Assembly: GCF_019303475.1 (NCBI RefSeq)
Contig: NZ_JABLSI010000006.1
Coordinates: 1,473-65,472 of the forward strand
From: Streptomyces sp. JJ38
GTDB taxonomy: Bacteria > Actinomycetota > Actinomycetes > Streptomycetales > Streptomycetaceae
Reading direction: 5' to 3'
Length of the DNA stretch: 64,000 nt
Within the stretch, counting starts at the first letter, position 1, and each line of letters starts with the position of its first letter. The notes under the pieces were generated by a model. The model searched no databases and was not told the origin of the DNA. It was given only the letters and a program-made list of their open reading frames with translations. Below, piece after piece: positions 37,445-48,350 of this stretch. Made by a program: the position numbers and the translations under genes.

Positions 37445-38824
37445 ATGGGGCTGCACCGGGTGAGGAGCGGGCCGAGCAGCCCGTTCGACGACGTCTACAC
37501 CATGCCGATCAGCGAACGCTCGCTGCCGAAGTACCGGATGCCGGACCAGACGACCGACGCCCGCGCCGTGCGCGCGCTGATCGAGGACGAGCTCGCCCTG
37601 GACGGCAACGCCTCGCAGAACCTCGCCACCTTCTGCACCACCTGGGCGGAGCCCGAGGTGCACCGGCTGATGGACGTGTGCCTCGACAAGAACATGATCG
37701 ACAAGGACGAGTACCCGCAGACCGCGGAGATCGAGAACCGCTGCGTCCACATCCTCGCCGATCTGTGGCACTCGCCCGCGGGGGAGGCGCCGATGGGCTG
37801 CTCCACCACCGGTTCGAGTGAGGCGGCCATGCTCGGCGGACTGGCCCTGAAGTGGCGGTGGCGCGAGCGGCGACGGGCCGAGGGGAAGCCCGCGGACCGG
37901 CCGAACTTGGTGTGCGGGCCGGTGCAGGTGTGCTGGGAGAAGTTCGCCCGCTACTTCGACGTGGAACTGCGCCAGGTGCCGCTGGAGGCGGACGCCACCG
38001 GGCTCCGGCCCCACCAGCTGCGGCCGTACGTGGACGAGAACACCATCGGCGTCGTCGCGATCCTCGGCGTCACGTTCACCTGCGACTACGAGCCGGTCGC
38101 GGAGCTCTCCCGGGAGCTGGACGCCATCCAGGACGCGACCGGGCTGGACGTGCCCATCCATGTCGACGCGGCCAGCGGCGGTTTCATCGCCCCGTTCCTC
38201 GAACCGGGCCTCCGGTGGGACTTCCGGGTGCCGCGGGTGGCGTCCGTCAACGCCTCCGGCCACAAGTACGGGATGGCGCCGCTCGGTGTCGGCTGGGTGG
38301 TGTGGCGCGCGGCCGACCTGCTGCCGGAGGACCTGGTCTTCCGGGTGAACTACCTGGGCGGGGACATGCCCACGTTCGCGCTCAACTTCTCCCGCCCGGG
38401 CGGCGAGATCGTCGCCCAGTACTACAACCTGCTGCGGCTGGGCCGGGAGGGCTACCGCAAGGTGCACACGGCGTGCCGGGAGACGGCACGCTGGCTGGCC
38501 GGCGAGATCGCCTCCATGGGCCCGTTCACCCCGGTGTACGACGGTCACGGCGGGCTCCCCGCCGTGACCTGGACGCTGAGCGACCCGGCGGCCCCGTTCA
38601 CCCTGTACGACCTCAGCGACCAACTGCGCCGACGCGGCTGGCAGGTGCCGGCCTATCCGCTGCCGCCGGACCGGGAACAGACGGTGGTGCAGCGGGTACT
38701 GGTCCGGCACGGCACCGGCCGCGACAAGATCGCGCTGCTCGCCCGGGACCTGCGCACCGCCGTGGAACGGCTCGGCACCATCGGCGCCGTCCACGTCTCC
38801 GAGCAGCCGGGCTTCCACCACTGA
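37445..38824 (+). CDS. gad: Glutamate decarboxylase
   Basis: The PLP enzyme converts glutamate to GABA and CO2 while consuming a proton. The 459-residue protein is full length, with CSTTGSSEAAMLGGLA near the phosphate site, HVDAASGGFIAPF with the cofactor-binding Asp, and the PLP lysine in NASGHKYGM. The ATG has AAGGGG upstream. No GABA antiporter is adjacent, so it may serve GABA supply or acid resistance together with a distant transporter. It converges with the Cyt-like gene. Confidence 0.95.
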   Translation: MGLHRVRSGPSSPFDDVYTMPISERSLPKYRMPDQTTDARAVRALIEDELALDGNASQNLATFCTTWAEPEVHRLMDVCLDKNMIDKDEYPQTAEIENRCVHILADLWHSPAGEAPMGCSTTGSSEAAMLGGLALKWRWRERRRAEGKPADRPNLVCGPVQVCWEKFARYFDVELRQVPLEADATGLRPHQLRPYVDENTIGVVAILGVTFTCDYEPVAELSRELDAIQDATGLDVPIHVDAASGGFIAPFLEPGLRWDFRVPRVASVNASGHKYGMAPLGVGWVVWRAADLLPEDLVFRVNYLGGDMPTFALNFSRPGGEIVAQYYNLLRLGREGYRKVHTACRETARWLAGEIASMGPFTPVYDGHGGLPAVTWTLSDPAAPFTLYDLSDQLRRRGWQVPAYPLPPDREQTVVQRVLVRHGTGRDKIALLARDLRTAVERLGTIGAVHVSEQPGFHH

Positions 38825-38843
38825 CGCCCGTTCCCCGCCGACC

Positions 38844-38874
38844 CCGAAGGCCCGGGGGTGGCCCGGGCCTTCGG
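38844..38874. terminator. Perfect 13-bp hairpin between gad and the Cyt-like gene
   Basis: Arms at 38844-38856 and 38862-38874 pair perfectly around a 5-base loop between the two convergent stops. Confidence 0.85.
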
Positions 38875-38890
38875 ACATCGGGCGGGCGCG

Positions 38891-39484
38891 TCAGGCCGGC
38901 TCGGGGGTCTGGCGGAGGGCGATCGCGTTCAGCCGGATGGCGAACTCGGCCGTGTCCTCGGCGGTCAGGGCCCGGGCCTTCGCACCGTCCAGTCCGACGG
39001 TCACGTCGACGCACAGGGCGACGGCGTACACGTCGTCGCCGGTCTCCTCGTCCTGAAGGGTGAGCAGCAGGTTGTAGTAGTAGCTCGTACGGCCCGGGGT
39101 GTCCTCGTAGAAGGAGAGGTGGGTGCCCTCCTGGCCACCGAGGCCGACGAAGGCGCCGGTGAGCGCCTTCTCGGTCCGCTCCCAGAAGCGGGCGTTGGTG
39201 AACGGCTCCGTCAGGGCCTGGCGTACGGCCTCGCGGAGGGAGAGGACCATGACGCTGACCGGGGCCGTCTCCCGCAGGCCCCAGCCACGGACGATCTTCA
39301 CCGTCGAGCCGCCCCGGATGCGGCTCGCGGCGCGGCTGATCTCCCCGAAGTCGAAGTTCACGGTCGCCGGAGCGATGGCGTGCTGGAACGTGTCCGCGAT
39401 GCCCTGTGCCCGGTCCGTGTTCACCGGGTCCACCTCGAAGACGGTCGTGAAGGTCGTCTTCTCGGCGGCGGGCTGGTCGATCAT
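38891..39484 (-). CDS. Cyt-type cytolytic (delta-endotoxin) pore-forming protein homologue
   Basis: The 197-residue protein matches the Cyt fold of Bacillus thuringiensis Cyt1/Cyt2 toxins and fungal volvatoxin. Aligned by eye with Cyt2Aa it shares FEVDP (16-20), TFQHAIAPATVNFDF (32-46), VSVMVLSLREAVRQ (76-89), ARFW (98-101) and TSYYYNLLLTLQDEETG (133-149). No signal peptide is seen, as in Cyt toxins. Those toxins insert a beta-sheet into membranes and are haemolytic or insecticidal; the role here is unknown. The ATG at 39484 has GAGGAG five bases upstream. It is a single-gene unit between gad and an amine oxidase. Confidence 0.85.
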   Translation of the reverse strand: MIDQPAAEKTTFTTVFEVDPVNTDRAQGIADTFQHAIAPATVNFDFGEISRAASRIRGGSTVKIVRGWGLRETAPVSVMVLSLREAVRQALTEPFTNARFWERTEKALTGAFVGLGGQEGTHLSFYEDTPGRTSYYYNLLLTLQDEETGDDVYAVALCVDVTVGLDGAKARALTAEDTAEFAIRLNAIALRQTPEPA

Positions 39485-39540
39485 GTCGGCTCCTCGGCGT
39501 TGGCGGTGATCGCGCCCCTTGCGGTAGCAGTATGCCCGTG

Positions 39541-39585
39541 GAGGCGGGCGGGCCGGTGCGGACGGAGGCGGGTGGGCCGGTGCGG
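39541..39585. repeat. Two-copy 21-bp direct repeat upstream of the Cyt-like gene
   Basis: GAGGCGGG(C/T)GGGCCGGTGCGG occurs at 39541-39561 and 39565-39585, a 24-base period, between the divergent Cyt-like and amine-oxidase genes. Confidence 0.7.
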
Positions 39586-39635
39586 TGCCGCCCGCCGAGT
39601 GGCGGCGGCCGGGAGGGCGGCCCATTCTGGATGGC

Positions 39636-41000
39636 ATGTCACGCGCGGAACGCTCTGGTGACGTGGTGGTCGTCGGCGCGGGCCTCTCCGGCCTGCGGGC
39701 GGCCCGGGAGCTGGCGGCGGCCGGGGTCTCGGTGCTGGTCGTCGAGGCGCAGCGGCGCGTCGGAGGGCGCACCTACACCGTCCCGCTCGGGGACGGTCTC
39801 TTCGTGGACCACGGGGGCCAGTGGGTGAGCCCCGGTCAGGAGCGGCTGCCGGAGCTGGCCGCCGCCCTCGGCGTGGAGCTCTTCCCGAGCTGGGACGCGG
39901 GCCTGACGGTCCACTGGCAGCACGGTCGGCGCACCGTCGCCCCGGGGCTCTTCACCGAGCACGCCGAGTCTTCCACGGCCGCCCTGCGCGAGGCGGCGAC
40001 GGCGCTGGTCGCGCTGGCCGACGAGCTGCCGCCAGGCCGTCCCTGGGAAGCCCCGAGGGCGGCGGAGTGGGACGCGCGCACCTTCCACGCGTGGCTCGAC
40101 GAGCGGGTGGACGACCCGGCGGCCCGTGCGGCGCTGGCCCGTTCGCTGGAGGGGGTGTTCGGCGGCGGGCCCGGCCGGACGTCGCTGCTGGCCGCGCTGG
40201 CGATCGTCCGGTCGGGCGCACACGAGATCACCCGCCTCGTCGCGACCGGCGACCTGGGCCCGGAGCGCCGGTTCGTGGGCGGGGCCCAGCAGCTCAGCGA
40301 CCGTATGGCGGCGGAGCTGCCGGAGCCGGTCCTACTGGACGCGCCCGTCTCGGCCATCGGTCAGGACGCCGACGGGGTGGAGGTCGCCGCGGGGGCGACG
40401 ACAGTCCGGGCGAGACGCGCCGTGATCTCCCCGGCACCGGCGCTGAGCGCCCGCATCCGCTACGAACCGCCGCTTCCGGCCGCTCGCGACCACCTCACCC
40501 AGCGCATGCCGATGGGCTGGGTCATCAAGGCGCACTGCGTGTATCCGGAGCGCTTCTGGGCCCGTGACGGCCTGTCCGGCAAGGTGGTCAGCGACGAGGG
40601 CGCGGTCCGGGCCACCGCGGACAACTCGCCCCCGTCCGGCACGCCGGGAGTGCTGGTGGCGTTCATCGAGGGCGCCCAGGCCCGGCGGCTGGCCCCGGCG
40701 ACGCACGAGGAGCGCCGGGCCGCCGTCCTCGCGGATCTGGCGCGCTACTTCGGCCCCGCGGCGGCCGAGCCCGCCGGCTACCACGAGTGGTCCTGGGGCG
40801 ACGATCCTTTCACCCGGGGCGCCTACGGCGGCTATCTCGCACCCGGCGTCTGGACGGCGTACGGCCCGGCGCTGCGGGCTCCGGCGGGACGGCTGCACTG
40901 GACCGGGGCGGAGACCGCGCCGACGTGGAACGGCAAGCTGGAGGGCGCGGTGCGGGCGGGCGAGCTGACCGCCCGGGAGGTCCTCTCGGCGCTCCGTTAG
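39636..41000 (+). CDS. Flavin monoamine oxidase family protein
   Basis: The 454-residue protein has the FAD motif DVVVVGAGLSGLRAARELAAAG and GGRTYT, and ends with the amine-oxidase FAD-contact region GRLHWTGAETAPTWNGKLEGA. The family oxidises primary amines to aldehydes. The N-terminal ATG at 39636 is used although no strong ribosome site precedes it. Substrate is unknown; nearby gad gives no direct link. It converges with the PspAB gene. Confidence 0.92.
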   Translation: MSRAERSGDVVVVGAGLSGLRAARELAAAGVSVLVVEAQRRVGGRTYTVPLGDGLFVDHGGQWVSPGQERLPELAAALGVELFPSWDAGLTVHWQHGRRTVAPGLFTEHAESSTAALREAATALVALADELPPGRPWEAPRAAEWDARTFHAWLDERVDDPAARAALARSLEGVFGGGPGRTSLLAALAIVRSGAHEITRLVATGDLGPERRFVGGAQQLSDRMAAELPEPVLLDAPVSAIGQDADGVEVAAGATTVRARRAVISPAPALSARIRYEPPLPAARDHLTQRMPMGWVIKAHCVYPERFWARDGLSGKVVSDEGAVRATADNSPPSGTPGVLVAFIEGAQARRLAPATHEERRAAVLADLARYFGPAAAEPAGYHEWSWGDDPFTRGAYGGYLAPGVWTAYGPALRAPAGRLHWTGAETAPTWNGKLEGAVRAGELTAREVLSALR

Positions 41001-41154
41001 ACGGCTCCGCGCCCGCGCACGGTCAGGCGGGCCCGGCGTCCGGGCGCTGTCCGGCGGGGCACGGCGACGGCTGCGCGCGCGGGTGACGGCAACGGCGGCG
41101 CGGGCGTGAGGAGGTCCCGGCGAGCCCGGCAGGGTCCGACGGACCGGCCCGGAT

Positions 41155-41733
41155 TCACAGGCCGGGCGCACCCCAGAGGGGGAACCAGCGGGTCAGGTCC
41201 TTCTCGATCGGCAGATCGTTCTGGAGGGCGGCCCTGACCTGGAGTTCCAGCGGGTTGTCGCGCTTCTCGCCGGGCAGCGGCGCGAAGGGGTAGAAGGTGC
41301 CGCGCTTGTACAGGTAGACGAGCGCGAGGGGCCGCTGCTTCTCGTCGCGGAAGGCGACGAGGGAGCAGAGCAGCCGGGGCCCGAAGCCGTCCTCCTGCAA
41401 GGTGGTGTTGACCGCGTGCAGGTCGTTGACCAGGGCGGGGAGGGCGTCCGGAGCCCGGCGGGAGAGCAGCCAGGTGTAGCCGTAGGCGTCGCGGCTGAAC
41501 TCCACGGGCGCGCCGCCGCGCTCCGCGTCCGCGTCGAGCAGGGCCCGCACGTCGCTCCGCATGCGGGCGAACGCGCCGCCCTCGACGGAGGCGAAGCAGA
41601 CCGAGCCCGCTCCCGTCGGCGTGAACCCCACGGCCGCCTGCAGGGTGATGGCCGCGGAGGGCAGGCCGAACAGCTGGTCGAGGTCGGGCTTGACCGGCTT
41701 GGTGCGGCCGAAGAGGACGTCGAGGAAGCCCAT
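41155..41733 (-). CDS. PspA-associated protein PspAB
   Basis: The 192-residue protein opens MGFLDVLFGRTKPVKPDLD and matches the small family named PspAB, found next to htpX in actinobacteria. No enzyme motif is seen. Its ATG lies 9 bases after the htpX stop, so the pair is an operon. By context it works in envelope stress or membrane-protein quality control. Confidence 0.82.
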   Translation of the reverse strand: MGFLDVLFGRTKPVKPDLDQLFGLPSAAITLQAAVGFTPTGAGSVCFASVEGGAFARMRSDVRALLDADAERGGAPVEFSRDAYGYTWLLSRRAPDALPALVNDLHAVNTTLQEDGFGPRLLCSLVAFRDEKQRPLALVYLYKRGTFYPFAPLPGEKRDNPLELQVRAALQNDLPIEKDLTRWFPLWGAPGL

Positions 41734-41742
41734 GGCGTCAGC

Positions 41743-42654
41743 TCACTCCGTCTCACCGGCCTCGCCCAGCTGGGCGGAGACCTCGGCGAGCCCCTCCAGC
41801 CGCCGCTCCAGGCTGGGGTGGGTGGAGAACAGGCCGGCGAGCGCGCTGCCCGGGCCGAGCGCCGGGGTGAAGAAGAACGCGTTGAAGGCCTGGGCGGTGC
41901 GCAGGTCCTGGGTGGGGATGCGGGCGATATCACCGCTGATCTTGGTCAGGGCCGAGGCGAGGGCCGAGGGCCGGGCGGTGAGCAGGGCCGCGGCCCGGTC
42001 GGCGGCCAGCTCGCGGTAGCGGGAGAGCGCGCGGATGAGCAGGAAGCTGAGCGCATACACGAGGGCGGAGACGGCCATGACGACGAGGATGAGGACGGCC
42101 GTGTTCTGGTCGCGGCTCCGGCCGCCGAAGATCTGGGAGTAGAAGGCGAAGCGCACGACGAGCCCCGCGAGCACGCCGAGGAACGAGGCGATGGTGATCA
42201 CCGCGACGTCACGGTGCGCGACGTGGGAGAGCTCGTGGGCGAGGACGCCTTCGAGCTCCTCGGGTTCCAGACGGCGTTGCAGCCCGGTGGTGACGCAGAC
42301 GACGGCGTGGTCGGCGTTGCGGCCGGTCGCGAAGGCGTTGGGCAGGTCCATGTCGGCGACCGCGACCCGCGGCTTGGGCATGTCGGCGCTGGCGCACAGC
42401 CGGTCGACCGCACCGTGGAGCTGCGGCTCCTGCTCCCGTGTCACGAGGCGGCCGCGCATCGCGTAGAGCGCGATCTTGTCCGAGTACCAGTACTGCGCGC
42501 CGAGCAGCGCCGCGGCGATGACGATCACCAGGACGACGGACTTGAGCAGCACGATCAGCGCGGCGACGAACGCCACGTACAGCAGGCCGAGCAGGAACAT
42601 GGTGAAGACCATGCGGGCGGTCAGCTGCCGGTCGGGCTCGAAGCGGCTGCGCAT
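41743..42654 (-). CDS. htpX: HtpX-like membrane zinc metalloprotease (M48)
   Basis: The 303-residue protease has two N-terminal membrane helices, the zinc motif AHELSHVAHRDVAV (HExxH), two further helices, and the third ligand Glu in SRYRELAADRAAA. HtpX degrades damaged membrane proteins at the cytoplasmic membrane. The ATG at 42654 is chosen; upstream in-frame codons are Pro/Arg-rich and unlike the family. It is followed by PspAB. Confidence 0.93.
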   Translation of the reverse strand: MRSRFEPDRQLTARMVFTMFLLGLLYVAFVAALIVLLKSVVLVIVIAAALLGAQYWYSDKIALYAMRGRLVTREQEPQLHGAVDRLCASADMPKPRVAVADMDLPNAFATGRNADHAVVCVTTGLQRRLEPEELEGVLAHELSHVAHRDVAVITIASFLGVLAGLVVRFAFYSQIFGGRSRDQNTAVLILVVMAVSALVYALSFLLIRALSRYRELAADRAAALLTARPSALASALTKISGDIARIPTQDLRTAQAFNAFFFTPALGPGSALAGLFSTHPSLERRLEGLAEVSAQLGEAGETE

Positions 42655-42900
42655 CGCCCTCACCCCGGAATCGGCGGGCCCGCGGGGCTCGCCTCGGAAG
42701 GCCGGATGACCCGGATGACCATGACATCGCCTCCTGGTCCGGCCGCGTGACGGACTCCGCGGGGCCCGCCACGCGCCAGGCGTTCTCACTGACCCCCATT
42801 CTCGCTCGCCGCCGTCCGTTCGGGCCAGCGCTCCGGCCGACGCCTACCCCACACGGGTATGTCCGGAAGGGCGGGCCGGACGCCGGGCGGACGCTCGGCG

Positions 42901-45654
42901 TCAGCCCGGAGGCGTGGGTGCGGCGTCGGAGCGGCGGCTGAAGAGGGAACAGAGCTGGGTGCGGGAGCGCACGCCGAGCTTGCGGTAGATCCGGGTCAGG
43001 GTGCCCTCCACCGTCTTCGCGCTGAGGAACAGCCGGGCCGCCACCTCACGGTTGCTCGCACCGGCACCGACCAGGACGGCGATCCGGGCCTCGGCCGCGG
43101 TGAGCACCGCCAGCTCGGCGACGGCGCCGGAGGGGGGTGCCGCTGCGGTGCCCCGGCCGCCGCCGGTCTCACAGCGGCGCACGGCACGGTCGGCCTGTTC
43201 CGTCCAGGGCCGTGCCTCGCACGCGGCCAGCAGCTCGCGGGCCTCCTCGGCGGCCCGCTGGGCGGCGGCGCGGCGGCGACGCCGGCGTTCCAGCCGCGAG
43301 ACGACGAGCAGGCACTGCCCCTCCTCCAGCGGCTGCCCCAGGGCGGCGAACCGCCATCGGGCCGTCTCCAGCATCTCCACGGCGCGCTGCGGATCGCCCT
43401 CGACCGCCGTGGCCAGCGCTTCGGCGCGCAGGAGCTGGGCCGCCACAGCGCCCTCGGGCCGGCCCTCGCGGGCCAGCGCGGCCCGGGCCTCCGCGATCAC
43501 CCCGGCGGCCTCGGCGGCGCGGCCGAGCCGGGCCAGCCCGAGGGCCAGGTCTCCGTGCCAGCGCAGGACCAGGGGTGCCGTCAGCCCGCCGCGTCGCTCA
43601 CCCTCGCGGACCCGCTCCAGGGTGCGTACCGCCTTCGCCGGTTCGCCCGCCAGCAGTTGGGCCTGCCCGAGGACGTGCAGGCAGCGGCCGAGGTGGATGG
43701 CGTCCTGCTCCTGCTCGGAAGCGCGGACGCCGCGCTCGGCGAAGGCGGTGGCACGGCCCAGGCTGCCGCCGGCCAGCTCGGCGACGGCCCGGGTGTACCA
43801 CGTCGGCCCGGGGCTGGTGCCGCACTCGCGGGCGACCCGGCCCGCGCGGTGCGCGTAGTGCAGGGCGTCACGGCAGCGGCCCATGCGGACGCAGACCTCG
43901 GCCAGGCAGCGCAGGACGAGGACGAGTTCGTCGCCCCGGCCGCGCTCCACCTGGCTCAGCATCCGCAGCAGCTCCGTGCGCGAAGCGGTGAGGCGGTCGT
44001 CGAAGAAGGCGAAACGGGCGGCGTAGAAGCGCGGCGAGAGCGGCAGCAGGCCCTCGGGGACGGGTGCGGGCGGGGTGAGCGCGGCGGCGAGGGCGCGCCG
44101 GGCCTCCTCGGGGCGACCCGTCACGCGGTGGGTGACGGCCTGCACGGTCAGGGCCAGGGCCTCGGTGCCGCGGTCGGCGACGGAGCGGGCGAGCTCGGCG
44201 GCGGCGACGGCCTCCTCCCGCGAGCCGGGGGCGTCGCCGCCGACCATCCGCGCCCAGGCCAGCCGCAGCCGCACCCGGGCGGTGAGCCCGGGGTCGCCCT
44301 GCGCGTCCTCCAGCGCACCGGCCAGCATCTCGTCCATGCAGGCCAGGGCCTGGCTGGACAGATCGGCCAGGGCGAGCCGCACCCTCACCCGGTGGGCGCG
44401 GTGGGAGTCCGCGGCCAGAACGGTGTCGGCGGCCCGGTGCACGATCTGCGGCAGCGACTCGGCGGCGCCCGCCTCGGCCGCGGCGGCACACCACTCGAAG
44501 CGCTCGCCGCCCTCGGCGTCCGACGTCCGGTCCGCGGCCAGCAGGAAGAGTTCGGCGGCCAGGGCCCGGGCGCCGCTGCGCAGTGCCGTCTCCGCGGTGG
44601 CGGCCAGCGAGCGGCCCTGGGTGCGTTCCGGCGAGGCCAGCGCCTCGTGCCGGACGCGCCCGGCGGCGTGCGGGACGGCGGTGGCCAGGGCGCGGTGGCC
44701 GCGGGCGCGCTGCTCGGCGGTGGCGGTGTGGACGAGGACGGCGGCGACGGCGGGCGGGGTGAAGCGGATGCCGCCGTCCGCCCGGACGAGCAGCCCGGCG
44801 GCGGAGGCGGTGGCCACGTCCCGCTCGGCGGTGTCGTGCCCGGCGCGCTCCAGCAGCTCGACGGTGGGGGCCGCGGCCAGGGCCGCGGCGAGCAGGGTGG
44901 CGCGGGTCCGCTCGGGCAGCTCGTCCAGCCGCTGGGCGATCACCGCGTGCAGGGCCGGGGGCAGCGGCCTCGGGCACGGGTAACCGACGGACCGGGTGCC
45001 CTCGGCCCGGTCCGTGACGGCGGCGGCGGCGAGGGACAGCGCCAGGTAGGGATTGCCGCCGGAGTCGGCGTGGACGCTGTTGGCGGCGCGCGCGGGGAGG
45101 GTGAAGGGGGCCAGCAGCTCGGCGAGGTCCTCGGAGGAGAGCGCCGGCACCGGGACGTCCACGCCTCCGGGCAGCGGCCGGGTGCCGGGCGGCGCCGTGC
45201 AGACGCAGCCGAGCCCGGCGTCACCCAGTCGCCGTACGGCGTAGGCGATGAGGGCGGCGGACTCGGCGTCGACGCGGGGGAGGTCGTCCACGAGCAGCAG
45301 GGCGGGCCCGGTCCGGAGGTGCCGGTGGAGCAGTTCGTGGAGGGCCAGCCGGGCCGCGTGCGGGTCGGGTTCCCGGATCTGGCCGCCGGGTCCCGCGGCG
45401 GGCTGGGGGGAGCCGGCGGGGACGCCGTCGCGCAGCAGGATCGCGTCCATGGCCGCCCGGTGCGCGTCCGGCAGGTCCGCGGCGCGCGTCGGGGGGAGCC
45501 GCCGGAGCAGGTCGGCGGCGGCGCTCCAGGCGATCCACCGCTCGCTCTCGCTGCCGCTGACGCGCAGGACGCGGTCCTCGGGCAGCGGCGCGGCCGAGCC
45601 GAGCTCGGCGAGCAGCGCGCTCTTGCCGATCCCGCTGGGCCCGGTGAGGAGCAC
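42901..45654 (-). CDS. LuxR-family large ATP-binding regulator (LAL)
   Basis: The protein has an N-terminal AAA ATPase (Walker A LTGPSGIGKSALL, Walker B LLLVDDLPRVD), a long TPR-like helical middle, and a C-terminal LuxR HTH (LTAAEARIAVLVGAGASNREVA, then FLSAKTVEGTLTRIYRKLGV). LAL proteins often activate antibiotic clusters. The GTG at 45654 is the first canonical start, but it falls just before Walker A. The same frame continues upstream with LVGREALLATVRSQLDLG, a conserved LAL segment, back to about 45768 where GGAGGGG precedes an ATC codon. The true start is therefore probably upstream and non-canonical, or an error hides it. Confidence 0.9.
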   Translation of the reverse strand: MLLTGPSGIGKSALLAELGSAAPLPEDRVLRVSGSESERWIAWSAAADLLRRLPPTRAADLPDAHRAAMDAILLRDGVPAGSPQPAAGPGGQIREPDPHAARLALHELLHRHLRTGPALLLVDDLPRVDAESAALIAYAVRRLGDAGLGCVCTAPPGTRPLPGGVDVPVPALSSEDLAELLAPFTLPARAANSVHADSGGNPYLALSLAAAAVTDRAEGTRSVGYPCPRPLPPALHAVIAQRLDELPERTRATLLAAALAAAPTVELLERAGHDTAERDVATASAAGLLVRADGGIRFTPPAVAAVLVHTATAEQRARGHRALATAVPHAAGRVRHEALASPERTQGRSLAATAETALRSGARALAAELFLLAADRTSDAEGGERFEWCAAAAEAGAAESLPQIVHRAADTVLAADSHRAHRVRVRLALADLSSQALACMDEMLAGALEDAQGDPGLTARVRLRLAWARMVGGDAPGSREEAVAAAELARSVADRGTEALALTVQAVTHRVTGRPEEARRALAAALTPPAPVPEGLLPLSPRFYAARFAFFDDRLTASRTELLRMLSQVERGRGDELVLVLRCLAEVCVRMGRCRDALHYAHRAGRVARECGTSPGPTWYTRAVAELAGGSLGRATAFAERGVRASEQEQDAIHLGRCLHVLGQAQLLAGEPAKAVRTLERVREGERRGGLTAPLVLRWHGDLALGLARLGRAAEAAGVIAEARAALAREGRPEGAVAAQLLRAEALATAVEGDPQRAVEMLETARWRFAALGQPLEEGQCLLVVSRLERRRRRRAAAQRAAEEARELLAACEARPWTEQADRAVRRCETGGGRGTAAAPPSGAVAELAVLTAAEARIAVLVGAGASNREVAARLFLSAKTVEGTLTRIYRKLGVRSRTQLCSLFSRRSDAAPTPPG

Positions 45655-45837
45655 GGGCCTGCCGAGGTCCAGCTGGGACCGGACGGTGGCGAGCAGCGCC
45701 TCCCTGCCGACCAGGGGGCGGGCGGGTGCCGCGGGTCGGGTGGGGCGGGGATCGTGGAGCGCGCTGATGTCCCCTCCAGTGCCGACGGGGCTGGTGCGCT
45801 CGCACGATAACCGCAGGTGGACGGGGTATCAATGGCC

Positions 45838-45891
45838 GTGCGCACGACCGTTCAACGGCCGTGCGCACGACCGTCCCGGCGGCGTGCGCAC
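45838..45891. promoter_or_regulatory. Three palindromes at exact 23-bp spacing upstream of the LAL gene
   Basis: GTGCGCAC occurs at 45838, 45861 and 45884. The flanks of the first two are identical (GGCCGTGCGCACGACCGT), and the third is close. The equal 23-bp step places the sites on one face of the DNA, as for a cooperative regulator. They lie just upstream of the LAL gene and after the subtilase gene. Confidence 0.65.
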
Positions 45892-45907
45892 GGCCGCGCC
45901 GACGGCG

Positions 45908-45959
45908 GAAGCCCGCCCGGGCCACGGGGAAGGCAGCACCCCGGGCCCGGACGGGCTTC
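45908..45959 (-). terminator. Long hairpin after the subtilase gene
   Basis: GAAGCCCGCCCGGGCC (45908-45923) pairs with 45943-45959, with one mismatch, around a 19-base loop. It lies 47 bases after the subtilase stop on the minus strand. Confidence 0.6.
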
Positions 45960-46005
45960 GTTCACGGACGCCGTCCCGCCGCACCAGCGGTCAACGTCCG
46001 CCCCG

Positions 46006-48093
<2,088 letters not shown>

Positions 48094-48350
48094 GACACTT
48101 TCCATGGGTGAACAACCTCACGAGGGGGGGGAGGGTGCCGAATCCGTCGCGAACGACAGACCCGGCCGCTTTGTGCGGAGCCACCGGTTCCGGCCTGAGG
48201 GGACCCGGTGATCCGCTCACCCTAGGAATCCGCCCCTCCGCTGTAACCGGGGAAACCCCCTGTCTTCCACACCCCGCCCGGACCACCGGCCGCGCCCCGG
48301 CTCTGCCATGCTGTCGGGCGAAACCGAGACGGCGAGCGAGGAAGTCGCGC

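Noticed and set aside
42859..45810. 983-codon frame opposite the LAL gene
   Set aside because: Gly/Arg/Ala-rich low-complexity translation with no domains; the minus strand encodes clear ATPase and HTH motifs.
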